64,000 bases of DNA, from positions 744,001-808,000 of the forward strand of contig NZ_BTTW01000004.1 in assembly GCF_036245865.1 (NCBI RefSeq), in the 5' to 3' direction. This document shows positions 1-9,887 of this stretch, in pieces. The notes below the pieces were generated by a model, which saw only the letters and a list, made by a program, of their open reading frames with translations, was not told the origin of the DNA and did no database searches. Both the position numbers and the translations under genes were made by a program. Position 1 is the stretch's first letter; each line of letters starts with the position of its first letter. Source of the stretch: Corallococcus caeni (lineage in GTDB: Bacteria; Myxococcota; Myxococcia; Myxococcales; Myxococcaceae).

Positions 1-2
1 TG

Positions 3-3000
3 GAGCGCCTGCTCGCGCACGACGGGCCCCGCCTGGAGGCGGCGCGCCTGTTGGAGCCCGTCTACCGCGGCCTCAACGACACGCGGAAGCTGGTGGACGT
101 GCTGGAGGTGCTGTTGCCGGGCGTTCCGCCGGAGCAGCGCCTGGAGCGGCTGCAGGAGATCGCCGTCCTGCGCGAGGGCCTGGGCCAGACGTCGCTGGCC
201 TTCGTCGCGCGCCTGCGCGCGTTCAACGAGCTGCCCGCGGAAGCCGGCGTGCGCGACGAGCTGGAGCGGCTCGCGGCGGACTCGGGCTCCTTCGAGGAAG
301 TGGCGGCGGCCTACGAGGACCAGCTGGAGCGCGACCCCGCGGAGCCCCTGGCGGGCGACCTGTGGCGGCGCCTGGCGGCCATCTACGACAACCGCCTGAA
401 GCGCTACGACCTGGCGGTGCGCGCGCTGGAGCAGGTGAGCCGGCGCGACCCGATGAACAAGCCGGTGCTGGAGGCCATCGCCCGCGTGCACCGCCGCACG
501 GGCGCGCACCGGGAGCTGGCGCTCGTCATGCGCCGGCAGGTGGCCGCGGAGGCGAATCCGGCCTCGCAGATCAACCTCCTCTTCGAGCTGGCGCACCTGG
601 CCGAGGAGACGCTCGCGGACAAGTCGCTGGCGGCGCAGGCGTACCGCGAGGTGCTGGAGCGCCGGCCGGAGAACGCCAACGCGCTGAAGCTCCTGGGCCG
701 CGTGCTCGCGGACATGGAGCGCTGGGCGGAGCTCGCGCAGCACGTCGAGCGTGAGATCCAGATGGCGGACGCGCGCGACGCGCAGGAAGAGGCGTCCGAC
801 CTGCGCGTGCGCCTGGGCCGGCTGAAGGTGTCGCGCCTGGATGATCCGCGCGGCGCGCTGGAGCTGTACAAGCTGGTGCTCGCGCGGCGCGCAGGCCACC
901 CGGGCGCGGTGGGCGCGCTGGAGGAGCTGGCGCGTTCGGAGAGCCCGCTGCGTGGCGCGGCGGCGAGCGCCCTGGAGCCCATCTTCGCGTCGGTGGGCAA
1001 CCACCTGAAGCAGGTGGAGATGCTGGAGTCGCGCGCCTCCGCGGAGGCCGTGCCGCAGGAGCGGGCCGCGCTCTTGCGCCGCATCGCGGAGATCTACGCC
1101 AGCTCGCTGGAGAACGCGGAGATGGCGTTCCTCACCGCCACGCGCGCGCTGCGCGAGCTGCCAGAGGACCCTCGCTCGCTGGAGCTGTGCGTCGCGCTGG
1201 TGGACAAGGCGGAGGCGCCGGAGGAGCTGTGCTCGGTGCTGGCGGAGGTGGCCCCCAAGGCCAGCGACGCGGCCAGGGCGGAGCTGTACCGCGCGCTCGC
1301 CCGGATGCAGGTGGACCTGGGGGAGCCGGCCGAGGCGCTCCAGTCGTGGAAGCGCGTGCTGGAGCTCAAGCCCACGGACAACGAGGCGCTGGATGGCACC
1401 GCGCGGCTCGTCGCCTCGCAGGGCCGTCCCACGGAGCTGCTGGAGGTGCTGCGCCGTCAGCTCGCGCTGTCGGAGGAGCCGGCGCGTCGCGCGGCGGTGC
1501 TCCACCAGATTGGCGTGCTGCAGGAGGAGCAGCTCAAGGACCCACTGGGCGCGCTGGCCACGTTCCGGCGGCTCCTGGAGCTGCAGCCAGACGACGCGGT
1601 CGCGCTCGCGCGGATGGATGCGCTCTGCCAGAAGCAGGAGCGCTGGCCGGAGCTCGCGGACGTCCTCGCGCGGCGCATCGCGCTGATGCCGCCGGAGGAG
1701 GGGCTGGAGCTGAAGTTCCGCCTCGCGACGGTGCGCGAGTCCAAGCTGCTGGACAAGGCGGGCGCGCTGTCGCTGTACGGCGAGGTGCTGTCCGTGCAGC
1801 CCAACCACCCGGGCGCGGTGGGCCGCATGGAAGCCATCGTGGCGCGCGAGCCGCAGAACCTGCTCGCGGTGGAGACGCTGCTGCGCGCCTTCCGCGGGAG
1901 CGGTGACGTCGCTCGGCTGGCGCAGGTGATCGAGACCCGCGTGGGCGTGTCGCCGGACGCCGTCGAGCGCAAGCAACTGCTTGGCGAGCTGGCCACGCTG
2001 CGCGAGACGCAGGGCGAAGGCGAGCTGGCCTTCCTCGCGCTCTACCGCGGCTTCAAGGAGGACCCGAACGACAGCGAGGTCCGCCGCCGCCTGGAGAACG
2101 CCACCGACGTCGCGGGCAGCTACGACGAGCTGGTGGTGCTCTACGAGGAGGCCCTGCCGCGCATCGCCGAGGCCGCCGACGCGGCTCAGGTGTGCCTCAA
2201 GCTGGGCCAGGTGCTGGAGACGCGCCTGCGCGATCCGGACCGCGCGGTGTCCTACTTCGAGCGTGCGCGCACGCTGCACGCGTCGGTACAACAGGCCTCG
2301 CTCGTCGCGCTGGATCGCCTCTACCTGCACCTGGAGGCGTGGCCGGAGCTGGCCGGCGTGCTGGAGGCGCTGGCCACCGGCGCGACGACTCCTGCGGACA
2401 AGATCGGCTTCCTCTTCCGCCTGGGACAGCTCTACCAGGAGCGGATGGACAGCCCGGACCGCGCCGCGAGCGCCTACGAGGCCATCCTCGCGCTGGAGCC
2501 GGGACACCTCGCTTCGGCGCGGCTCCTGGAGGGCATCTACGAGGGCGCGGGCGCGTCCGAGAAGCTCTACGCCATCCTGAAGCTCCAGGCGGACAAGGTC
2601 TCCGGCAGCGAGCGGGACCGCGTGCTGGGCAAGATGGCGCAGGTGTCGGCCGAGGGGCTGTCGGATCTGGGCCGCTCCATCGACCTGTACCGCGAGCTGC
2701 TGGCGAAGAACCCGCGCAACGAGCAGGTCTTCTCCTCGCTGGAGTCGCTGTACGAGCGCGCGGGCCGGCCGCAGGACCTGCGTGAGCTGCTCGAGGGCCG
2801 CCTGGCCATCACGCTCGATCCTCGCGAGGTGGTGCGCCTCAACGAGCGGCTGGGCCGCGTGGTGTACCGCCTGCTCAAGCAGCCGGACGCGGCGGTGCCG
2901 TTCTTCAAGGCGGCGCTGGACCGCGACGCACGCCACCGCGGCGTGCTGGACACCCTGCGCGAGTTGTACGACGAGACGGGCCAGCGCGAGGAGTTGGTGG

Positions 3001-6000
3001 GCATCCTGCGCCGCCTCATCCCGCTGCAGGACAGCAGCGACGGTGTGAAGGCGCTGCGCCTGCGGATGGCGGAGGTGCTCGCGGGCATGGGCCGGCGAGA
3101 GGAGTCGCTGGACGCGGCCCGCCGCGCGCTGGAGGTGGAGCCGCACTCCGTCTCCGACCTGGAGCGCGTGTACGCGCTGTCCGTGTCCCTGCGCGCGTGG
3201 AACGACGCCGTGCGCGCCCTGGAGCTCAAGGTCCAGGTGCACCTGGCGGCGGAGGAGCGCGACCCGGCCGTCGCCGCGTACTTCACTGTCGCGGAGCTGT
3301 GGGAAGGGCAGGGCGGCAAGCCGGAGCTGTCCGCCGGCGCGCTGGAGAAGGTGCTGGAGCTCGACCCCGCCAACCGCACCGCCTACGAGCGCGTGTGCAC
3401 GCTGTACCGCACGCACAACGACTGGCGCGCGTACGCCACGGTGATGGATCGCTACATGCCCCACCTCGTCACCGACGAGGAGAAGATGGCGGCGCTGCGG
3501 GAGATCGCCCGGGTGCAGGAGGAGCGCCTGGGCCAGAAGGACGTGGCCTTCCTGGCGCTCTGCCGCGCGCTGCAGCTGGACGCGGCCGAGGACGCGCTGC
3601 GCGAGGAAGTGGAGCGCCTGGCGGACGAGACGGGCAGCCACGAGGAGCTGGCGGCGGTCTACGAGGAGGTCGCGGACGAGCTGCCCCGCGGCCCGCTCGC
3701 GGAGCGCATCTACGCCACGCTCGCGCGCATCCACGACTCGCGGCTGGATGATCCGCAGGCCGCGGAGGCCGCGTTCCGCAAGATCCTGGAGTTCGACCCC
3801 ACCAACGCCACCGCGCTGGACGGGCTGGCGGCGGTGTTCCAGCGGCGCGGCCGCGACCGCGAGTACGTCGTCGCGCTGGAGCAGAAGCTGGAGGCGGCGG
3901 GCTCCATCGAGGCGCGCAAGGGCATCCTCAAGGAGATCGCCCGCGTCTGGGACGAGACGCTGGACGACCCCACCGAGGCGGCCAGCGCCCTGCTGCGCGC
4001 GCTGGAGCTGGAGCCGGACCTGGAGACGCTCGGCGTCCTCACGAACCTCTACCGTCGCGGGAACGCGTTCCGCGACGTGGCCACCACGCTGCTCCGGGCC
4101 CGCGACCTCGCGGCGTCCAACGAGGAGCGTGCGCGCATCCAGGTGGAGGTGGCGACCGTCTACGAGCGCGACCTCAAGGACGACGAGTCCGCGGTCTCCG
4201 CGTTCCGCATGGCGCTGGAGTTCGACCCGTACAACCGCGAGGCGCTGGAGGCGCTCGAGCGGCTGCACACGCGGTTGGATCATCCGGCGGACCTGCTCGC
4301 CATCTACGAGCGGATGCTGGAGCTGTCCCAGGACTACCGCGAGAAGGTCCGCGTCCTCTTCCGCAGCGCGACCATCTGGGAGGACACGTACCAGAACCCG
4401 GCCAACGCCGACGCGTGCGTGGAGGGCGTGCTCTCCATCGACCCGCAGAACGCGCAGGCCATCAAGTCCCTCATCCGCCTGCGCCGCGCGCAGTCGCGGT
4501 GGGAGGACCTCATCCTCGCGTACGAGCGGCAGCTCGCGCTCGCCACCAGCCCGCAGGAGCAGGCGGAGCTGTACGTGGAGATCGGCAACGTCCAGTACCA
4601 GAACCTCAAGGCCGTGGACCGCGCGGTGAACAGCTACCACGCGGCGCTCGCCACGGACCCCGAGTCCCGTCCCGCGCTGCACGCCCTGGGCAAGCTCTAT
4701 GAGCGCAGCGGCAACTGGCCCTTCGCGCTGGAGATGCTGCAGAAGGAAGCGCAGGTCGTGGGCAGCGACCCCGCGGCGGTGGAGCTGTGGCACCGCCTGG
4801 GGAAGATCAACGAGGACATGCTCGCGGACATGGCGAGCGCGCGGACCGCGTACCAGCAGGCGCTCGCCATCGACCCGGGCCACCTGCCCACCATCCGCGC
4901 CCTCAAGGGCATCCAGGAGCAGGAGAAGGACTGGGGCGGCTACGAGCAGACGCTCTTGCAGGAGGCGCAGCAGACGGAGGACCCTGCCGCCAAGGGCCGC
5001 GCCCTGCTGGACGTCGCGCGCTACCACGCGGAGACGCGCGAGGACCGCGAGACGGCGACGCCCTACTGGGAGGAGACGCTCAAGCACATCCCGGACAGCC
5101 TGGAGGCGGCGCGCCCGCTGGCGGACGTCTACATCGCGCGCGAGGACTGGGCGTCCGCGGAGCGGATGCTGGACATCGTCACGCGCAAGATGGCGGAGAA
5201 GGCCATGGCGGAGAAGGACGCCGCCATCGCGCAGGACCTCTGCCGCCAGCTCTACCGGCTGGGCTACGTGACGGAGAAGCTGGGCCGCCGCGACAAGGCC
5301 CTGTCCTCGTACGAGAAGGCCTACGGCCTGGACGCCACGTACCTGCCCGCGCTCGAGGGCTACGGCAACCTGCTGGTGCAGGCGAAGCGGTACGAGGACG
5401 CGCTCAAGGTCTTCCAGACCATCCTCATCCACCACCGCGAGGAGCTGACGGACCTGGAGGTCGTGGAGGTCTACTGGCAGCTGGGGGACGTGCACGCTGC
5501 CCTCGGCCAGACGGACCGCGCGCAGAACCACTTCGAGAAGGCGCTCGCCATCGACCCGCAGCACGAGCAGACGCTGCGCGCGCTGGTGGCGCTGATGGAC
5601 AAGGCGGGCAACTACGAGAAGTCCGCGGAGCTGCGCCAGGAACTCGTCAACAGCCTGGAGGGCGAGGCCAAGGTCAAGGTCTACCTGGAGCTGGGCCGCA
5701 TCGCGCGCGACGAGCTGCATGATCCGTACATGGCCATCGACGCGTTCACCGGCGCCCTCAGGACGCAGCCGGACGCGCCGGAGGTGATGGACGCGCTCTA
5801 CCGCCTGCTGCGCGAGACGCGTCAGGGCCAGAAGGCCGCGGACGTGCTGGGCCGCATGCTGGCGCTGCCCGCGCTCGCCCTGGAGCCGCACAAGGCCAAG
5901 CGCGTGTGGTTCGCGCTCGGCGAGATCCGCCGCGACGAGCTGAAGGACGTGGAGGGCGCGGCGCAGGCCTTCAACGCCGCGCTCGACCTGGACCACCGCT

Positions 6001-7376
6001 TCGTGGAGGCCTTCAGCGCGCTGGAGGCGATGCTCGGCGGCGCGCGCCAGTGGAAGGTGCTGGAGGAGAACTACACGCGCATGCTCGCGCGTCTGCCCAA
6101 GACGCCGGACACGCACCCTGCGCGCATGACGCTGTGGCGCGCGCTGGGCGACCTGTACCTCCAGGTGCTCAAGCACCCGGAAGGCGCGGTGGCCGCCTAC
6201 GGCGTCGCGGCGAAGGGCCTGCCGGACGACGCGGCCATCCAGGAGACGTTCGCGGAGGTCGCCGGGCAGATGCCGGGCCGCGAGGAAGAGGCCATCGTGG
6301 CGCTGCGCCGCGCGCTGCCGAACACGCAGAATCCGCGCAAGGTGGTGGGCAACCTGGTGCGCCTGTCCGCGGTGCGCAAGGACTACGACGCCGCGTGGCT
6401 CGCCGCGCAGGCGGTGTCGGGCCTCCTGGGCGAGGCGGGCGAGGACGAGCAGGAGATCCTCACCAAGCTGGGGCCCTATGCGAAGAAGAAGGAGCTGGCG
6501 CAGCGTCCGCTGACGGACCGGCTGTGGCAGACCGCGCTCTTCCACCCGAAGGTGCGCGGGCCGCTGTCGGAGCTCCTGGGCCTGCTCTTCGAGAAGGCGG
6601 GCCACCTGTACGCGGTGCCCTTCCCGCAGTACCAGCTGGTGCCCAAGCGCCACCGCATCGACGTGGCGACCGCGCAGGAGTACCACGTCAACCACTACCG
6701 CTACGTCGCGCGGCTCTTCGGCATGGAGGCGGTGGAGCTGTACTCGCCCTTCCTCGTGGCCACGCGCGAGCGGCTGGCGAAGCGCTCCAACGAACCGGCC
6801 CCCGAGCCGCTCGTGAACGTGGACCTGCTCCAGACGCATCCCGCGTGCGTGCGTGTGGGTGGCAAGTACTTCGCGGAGCAGGGGCAGAAGGAGGTGTACT
6901 ACCTCCTGGGCCGTACGCTGGCCCTGGCCCGCGCGGAGCTCGCGTTCAGCCAGCGCGTCGCGCCCGAGCGGCTGGAGGCCGTGGTGCAGGCCGCGCTCAG
7001 CCTGGTGGTGGGCAACGTGCGCTACACGGTGGATCCGCGGCTGGTGGACGTGGAGCGGCAGCTGCTCCAGAAGAGCCTGAGCGAGCCGGACCGGGCCGCC
7101 CTGGCGAAGGTCGCGAGGGCCTACCTGCCCACGGCGACGCCGCAGGATGTGCGCACGTGGCTGGAGGGTGCGGAGCTCACCGCGTCGCGCGCGGGCCTCT
7201 TCGCCGCGGGCGAGCTGGAGCCCGTGCGCCGCATGGTGCAGGGCGAGACGGGGTCCGCGTTCCGCGTCGCCCCTCGCACCAAGCTGCGGGAGTTGCTGGT
7301 GTTCGCCACCTCCGAGGACCTGCACGAGCTGCGTGTGGCCGTTGGCACACACGTCGAAGTCCAGGTGCGAAAGTAG
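3..7376 (+). CDS. gltI: Giant TPR-repeat protein, GltI/AgmK-like (5' end outside window)
   Basis: The frame is open from the first bases of the window, so the true start lies upstream; about 2,457 residues are visible. Almost all of it is degenerate tetratricopeptide repeats of roughly 34-40 residues, with recurring A-x-x-x-[FY]-x-x-x-L-x-x-x-P signatures and blocks such as LELDPAN and LAIDPGH. The last 350 residues or so are a non-repeat C-terminal region (from about nt 6,540). TPR arrays are protein-protein scaffolds. The next gene, 136 bp downstream, has the domain layout of GltJ/AgmX. In Myxococcus xanthus the giant TPR protein GltI (AgmK) is encoded beside GltJ in the gliding-motility (Agl-Glt) gene set. 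The assignment therefore rests on TPR content plus synteny. A generic TPR protein cannot be excluded because the N-terminus is missing. Confidence 0.6.
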   Translation, partial: ERLLAHDGPRLEAARLLEPVYRGLNDTRKLVDVLEVLLPGVPPEQRLERLQEIAVLREGLGQTSLAFVARLRAFNELPAEAGVRDELERLAADSGSFEEVAAAYEDQLERDPAEPLAGDLWRRLAAIYDNRLKRYDLAVRALEQVSRRDPMNKPVLEAIARVHRRTGAHRELALVMRRQVAAEANPASQINLLFELAHLAEETLADKSLAAQAYREVLERRPENANALKLLGRVLADMERWAELAQHVEREIQMADARDAQEEASDLRVRLGRLKVSRLDDPRGALELYKLVLARRAGHPGAVGALEELARSESPLRGAAASALEPIFASVGNHLKQVEMLESRASAEAVPQERAALLRRIAEIYASSLENAEMAFLTATRALRELPEDPRSLELCVALVDKAEAPEELCSVLAEVAPKASDAARAELYRALARMQVDLGEPAEALQSWKRVLELKPTDNEALDGTARLVASQGRPTELLEVLRRQLALSEEPARRAAVLHQIGVLQEEQLKDPLGALATFRRLLELQPDDAVALARMDALCQKQERWPELADVLARRIALMPPEEGLELKFRLATVRESKLLDKAGALSLYGEVLSVQPNHPGAVGRMEAIVAREPQNLLAVETLLRAFRGSGDVARLAQVIETRVGVSPDAVERKQLLGELATLRETQGEGELAFLALYRGFKEDPNDSEVRRRLENATDVAGSYDELVVLYEEALPRIAEAADAAQVCLKLGQVLETRLRDPDRAVSYFERARTLHASVQQASLVALDRLYLHLEAWPELAGVLEALATGATTPADKIGFLFRLGQLYQERMDSPDRAASAYEAILALEPGHLASARLLEGIYEGAGASEKLYAILKLQADKVSGSERDRVLGKMAQVSAEGLSDLGRSIDLYRELLAKNPRNEQVFSSLESLYERAGRPQDLRELLEGRLAITLDPREVVRLNERLGRVVYRLLKQPDAAVPFFKAALDRDARHRGVLDTLRELYDETGQREELVGILRRLIPLQDSSDGVKALRLRMAEVLAGMGRREESLDAARRALEVEPHSVSDLERVYALSVSLRAWNDAVRALELKVQVHLAAEERDPAVAAYFTVAELWEGQGGKPELSAGALEKVLELDPANRTAYERVCTLYRTHNDWRAYATVMDRYMPHLVTDEEKMAALREIARVQEERLGQKDVAFLALCRALQLDAAEDALREEVERLADETGSHEELAAVYEEVADELPRGPLAERIYATLARIHDSRLDDPQAAEAAFRKILEFDPTNATALDGLAAVFQRRGRDREYVVALEQKLEAAGSIEARKGILKEIARVWDETLDDPTEAASALLRALELEPDLETLGVLTNLYRRGNAFRDVATTLLRARDLAASNEERARIQVEVATVYERDLKDDESAVSAFRMALEFDPYNREALEALERLHTRLDHPADLLAIYERMLELSQDYREKVRVLFRSATIWEDTYQNPANADACVEGVLSIDPQNAQAIKSLIRLRRAQSRWEDLILAYERQLALATSPQEQAELYVEIGNVQYQNLKAVDRAVNSYHAALATDPESRPALHALGKLYERSGNWPFALEMLQKEAQVVGSDPAAVELWHRLGKINEDMLADMASARTAYQQALAIDPGHLPTIRALKGIQEQEKDWGGYEQTLLQEAQQTEDPAAKGRALLDVARYHAETREDRETATPYWEETLKHIPDSLEAARPLADVYIAREDWASAERMLDIVTRKMAEKAMAEKDAAIAQDLCRQLYRLGYVTEKLGRRDKALSSYEKAYGLDATYLPALEGYGNLLVQAKRYEDALKVFQTILIHHREELTDLEVVEVYWQLGDVHAALGQTDRAQNHFEKALAIDPQHEQTLRALVALMDKAGNYEKSAELRQELVNSLEGEAKVKVYLELGRIARDELHDPYMAIDAFTGALRTQPDAPEVMDALYRLLRETRQGQKAADVLGRMLALPALALEPHKAKRVWFALGEIRRDELKDVEGAAQAFNAALDLDHRFVEAFSALEAMLGGARQWKVLEENYTRMLARLPKTPDTHPARMTLWRALGDLYLQVLKHPEGAVAAYGVAAKGLPDDAAIQETFAEVAGQMPGREEEAIVALRRALPNTQNPRKVVGNLVRLSAVRKDYDAAWLAAQAVSGLLGEAGEDEQEILTKLGPYAKKKELAQRPLTDRLWQTALFHPKVRGPLSELLGLLFEKAGHLYAVPFPQYQLVPKRHRIDVATAQEYHVNHYRYVARLFGMEAVELYSPFLVATRERLAKRSNEPAPEPLVNVDLLQTHPACVRVGGKYFAEQGQKEVYYLLGRTLALARAELAFSQRVAPERLEAVVQAALSLVVGNVRYTVDPRLVDVERQLLQKSLSEPDRAALAKVARAYLPTATPQDVRTWLEGAELTASRAGLFAAGELEPVRRMVQGETGSAFRVAPRTKLRELLVFATSEDLHELRVAVGTHVEVQVRK

Positions 7377-7512
7377 GGCCCTCAGACCGCCGCGAGGGTT
7401 CACGCGTTGAAAGCAGGCGGGCGTTCAAGGCAGGTGTCCTTGATCTCCGCCGGTGGGCACTTCTACGATTCAGACGGGATTTCGCCCGTCATTTTCGAGG
7501 CTTACGGGAACG

Positions 7513-9651
7513 ATGCGTTTCGTCTGCGACAGCTGCCGCGCGCAGTACATGATCAGCGACGACAAGGTTGGCCCGAAGGGGGTCAAACTTCGTTGCAAGA
7601 AGTGTGGTCACACCATCCTGGTGAGGCCCGCCGGTGCATCGGCGGCGAAGGAGGGCGGGGCGGAGGCCACCGCGGCCACGGAGGCCAGGAGCAGCGCGGA
7701 TGCGAACGCGCCACGTATCGTGGAGTCGTCCAACACGGGCCTGCCCGCCACGCTGGGCACCCCGCCGGAGGGCGGCCTCTTCACGGACGTGGAAGAGGAT
7801 GAGATCGGCGCGGTCTTCGACCAGGTCCTGAGCACGGGCTCGCAGAAGGTCAAGGCCGCCGAAGCGGAGGCCGAGGCCAAGGCCGCGAAGACAGAGGCCG
7901 TGCGCAAGCTCGCGGAAGCCGAAGCCGCGGAGCCGACGGCGGAGGAGAAGGCCGCCGCCGCGGCGCACGAGTGGTACGTCGCCATCGACGAGAAGCAGGT
8001 CGGCCCCTGGTCCGTGGAGAAGGTGAAGGACGCCTGGGACCGCGGCGAGGTGGGCCCGGACAACCTCTGCTGGCGTTCGGGCTTCAGCGACTGGATTCCC
8101 CTGTCGGAGACGGCGGAGCTGGCGTCGGTGCTGGCGCCGCGCCCGGCCAAGCCGGTCATCGTCGCGCCCGCGCCCGTGTCCACGTCGTCGCCGACGATTC
8201 CCGCCGGTCCGGTGGAGTCCGCCTTCAGCGCGGGCAGTGCTCGTCCGGGCACGGGTGGCAATTCGGCCGTGGCGGAGGAGCCGGTGGGCTGGAAGCCCTC
8301 CGCCGCGAGCGTGCTGGCCTCGCTGGTGAAGGAGGAGAACGACGCCCTCAGCAAGCCGCCGCCGCGTCCGGCGCCGTCGCTGGAGCGCGAGCCGTTGTCG
8401 CAGTCGCGCCTCCTGGACGTGCCCATGCCGCCGCCGGAGCCGGTGTCCTCGCCGTCGATGCCGGGGGCCATGATGGCCCCCGCGCCGGCCATGGCCGCTC
8501 CCCAGGCCTACGCGCAGCAGCCGCAGCAGGGCTATGCGCCGCAGCAGCCGGTTCCGCAGTACGCGCCGCAGCAGCCGGTGGCGTATGCGCCGCAGCAGGC
8601 GCAGATGCCCTATGGGCAGCAGCCGCAGGGATATCCGCCTCCCGGGTATCCGGCGGCCTATCCGCCGCCTGCGGCGGCACCCGCGGGCGGCAAGGGCCGC
8701 ACGGGGATGCTGGTCGCGGTGACGGCGGGCGTGCTCGTGATGGCGGGCGCCGCGGTCGTCTTCGTCGCGCGCGGCAATTCGTCCGAGCGTCCCACGGAGG
8801 CTCCGGTCCAGGTCGCGGCCGCGCCGACGCCCAAGGCGGACCTGCCGCCCATGCCGCCGCCTCCCGCCGCGGTGCAGACGCCTCCCGCCGCGGCGGTCCA
8901 GCCCGCGGCGACGCCTGCCGCGACGCCCACGGAAGGCACCGCGGCGACCGCTGCCGTCGGAGCGCCCGCCGCCGCTGGCACCCAGCCCGCGGCCGGTGGA
9001 ACGCCTCCGCCGGCCGTGGCGACGGCTCCGGCCGCCACGCCCACCCCGCCTCCGCCCGCGGCGGAGGTGAAGCCCGCCAGCACGACGCCCAACATGGGAA
9101 CGGCGGTGGCGCGGGTGGATTCGCGCAACCATCGCAAGACGGGCTCCGGCGGAAGCCGCGGCTCGCAGCGGGATGAGGACGAGGGCGACGCGATCACCGT
9201 GTCGAAGCCTTCCTCCTCGTCGTCCTCGTCGTCCTCGTCGTCGAACTCCGGGGGCGGGGATGACGACTTCGACGAGCTGTTCGGCACGAAGAAGCCAGCG
9301 GCCACGAAGCCCGCGAGCAAGCCGACGGCGACGGCGTACATCCCGCCCGAGCCGGGAGGCGGCACGCTGGAGCGCCTGCAGCAGTCGGACATCATGCAGG
9401 TGGTGCTGAACAACAAGCCGTCCATCGTGAAGTGCGTGAACGAGCAGAAGCAGAAGGACCCATCGCTCAGCGGCAAGCTGGTGATGCGCTGGACGGTCCA
9501 GACGAGCGGCAAGACGACCGCCGTCTCGTGCCGCACGGACGAGTTCCGCTCGAGCTACATGGCCACGTGCATCACGGGGCTCATCAAGAGCTGGTCGTTC
9601 CCGAAGCACCAGAAGCAGGGCGACCCCATCGACTTCCCGTTCACGTTCTGA
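7513..9651 (+). CDS. gltJ: Zinc-ribbon/GYF/TonB-like gliding motility protein, GltJ/AgmX-like
   Basis: 712 residues. The start is ATG at 7513, because the zinc ribbon begins immediately (MRFVCDSCRAQY). Domains in order: an MJ0042-type zinc ribbon with C5xxC8 and C28xxC31; a low-complexity acidic/Ala region; a GYF-type domain at about 153-205 (EWYVAIDEKQVGPWS); a Pro/Gln-rich linker with YAPQQP-like repeats (about 331-390); one membrane helix at about 397-420; a long Pro/Ala periplasmic linker with a run of serines near 565-577; and an AgmX/TonB-like C-terminal domain from about 617. This layout matches GltJ, the inner-membrane subunit of the Myxococcus gliding machinery, whose cytosolic zinc ribbon and GYF domains contact motility regulators (family knowledge). 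The preceding giant TPR gene fits the gltI-gltJ order. Paralogues with the same domains exist in myxobacteria, so a paralogue remains possible. Confidence 0.7.
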   Translation: MRFVCDSCRAQYMISDDKVGPKGVKLRCKKCGHTILVRPAGASAAKEGGAEATAATEARSSADANAPRIVESSNTGLPATLGTPPEGGLFTDVEEDEIGAVFDQVLSTGSQKVKAAEAEAEAKAAKTEAVRKLAEAEAAEPTAEEKAAAAAHEWYVAIDEKQVGPWSVEKVKDAWDRGEVGPDNLCWRSGFSDWIPLSETAELASVLAPRPAKPVIVAPAPVSTSSPTIPAGPVESAFSAGSARPGTGGNSAVAEEPVGWKPSAASVLASLVKEENDALSKPPPRPAPSLEREPLSQSRLLDVPMPPPEPVSSPSMPGAMMAPAPAMAAPQAYAQQPQQGYAPQQPVPQYAPQQPVAYAPQQAQMPYGQQPQGYPPPGYPAAYPPPAAAPAGGKGRTGMLVAVTAGVLVMAGAAVVFVARGNSSERPTEAPVQVAAAPTPKADLPPMPPPPAAVQTPPAAAVQPAATPAATPTEGTAATAAVGAPAAAGTQPAAGGTPPPAVATAPAATPTPPPPAAEVKPASTTPNMGTAVARVDSRNHRKTGSGGSRGSQRDEDEGDAITVSKPSSSSSSSSSSSNSGGGDDDFDELFGTKKPAATKPASKPTATAYIPPEPGGGTLERLQQSDIMQVVLNNKPSIVKCVNEQKQKDPSLSGKLVMRWTVQTSGKTTAVSCRTDEFRSSYMATCITGLIKSWSFPKHQKQGDPIDFPFTF

Positions 9652-9659
9652 AGTCCAGG

Positions 9660-9695
9660 AGCGACATCGCCGTCACATATGACGGCGATGTCGCT
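9660..9695 (+). terminator. Perfect 15-bp inverted repeat after gltJ
   Basis: Arms at 9660-9674 and 9681-9695 are perfect reverse complements around a 6-nt loop (acatat), starting 8 nt after the GltJ-like stop codon. There is no clear T tract, so termination is inferred from position and stem strength; an operator is the alternative reading. Confidence 0.55.
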
Positions 9696-9776
9696 GTGAG
9701 GTGCGACGGGATTGTGCGCTTTCGTGAACAGTGAATTTCCTTGGGGAGCAGGCGTGGAAAGGTCGGTCAACACTCG

Positions 9777-9806
9777 TTGACACGTCTGGAGCGAGGGGAC
9801 TAAAGC
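9777..9806 (+). promoter_or_regulatory. Candidate sigma70-type promoter for the Cys-rich lipoprotein gene
   Basis: A TTGACA hexamer lies at 9777-9782 and a weak TAAAGC -10 candidate at 9801-9806 (18-bp spacer). They fall between the gltJ terminator and the well-placed AGGAGGAA ribosome-binding site at 9873-9880. The -10 match is poor, so this is a suggestion only. Confidence 0.25.
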
Positions 9807-9887
9807 CCGCTCGACTTCATTCCCGGTGTCTGGAGTCAGGTGGCCGGAGACACCGGGCGACGTAACCAATCCAGGAGGAAGTTCCGA

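Noticed and set aside
7489-9609. Long antisense open frame of about 700 codons over gltJ
   Set aside because: Arg/His/Leu-rich translation without domain signal. It is a high-GC codon-position shadow of the real gene.
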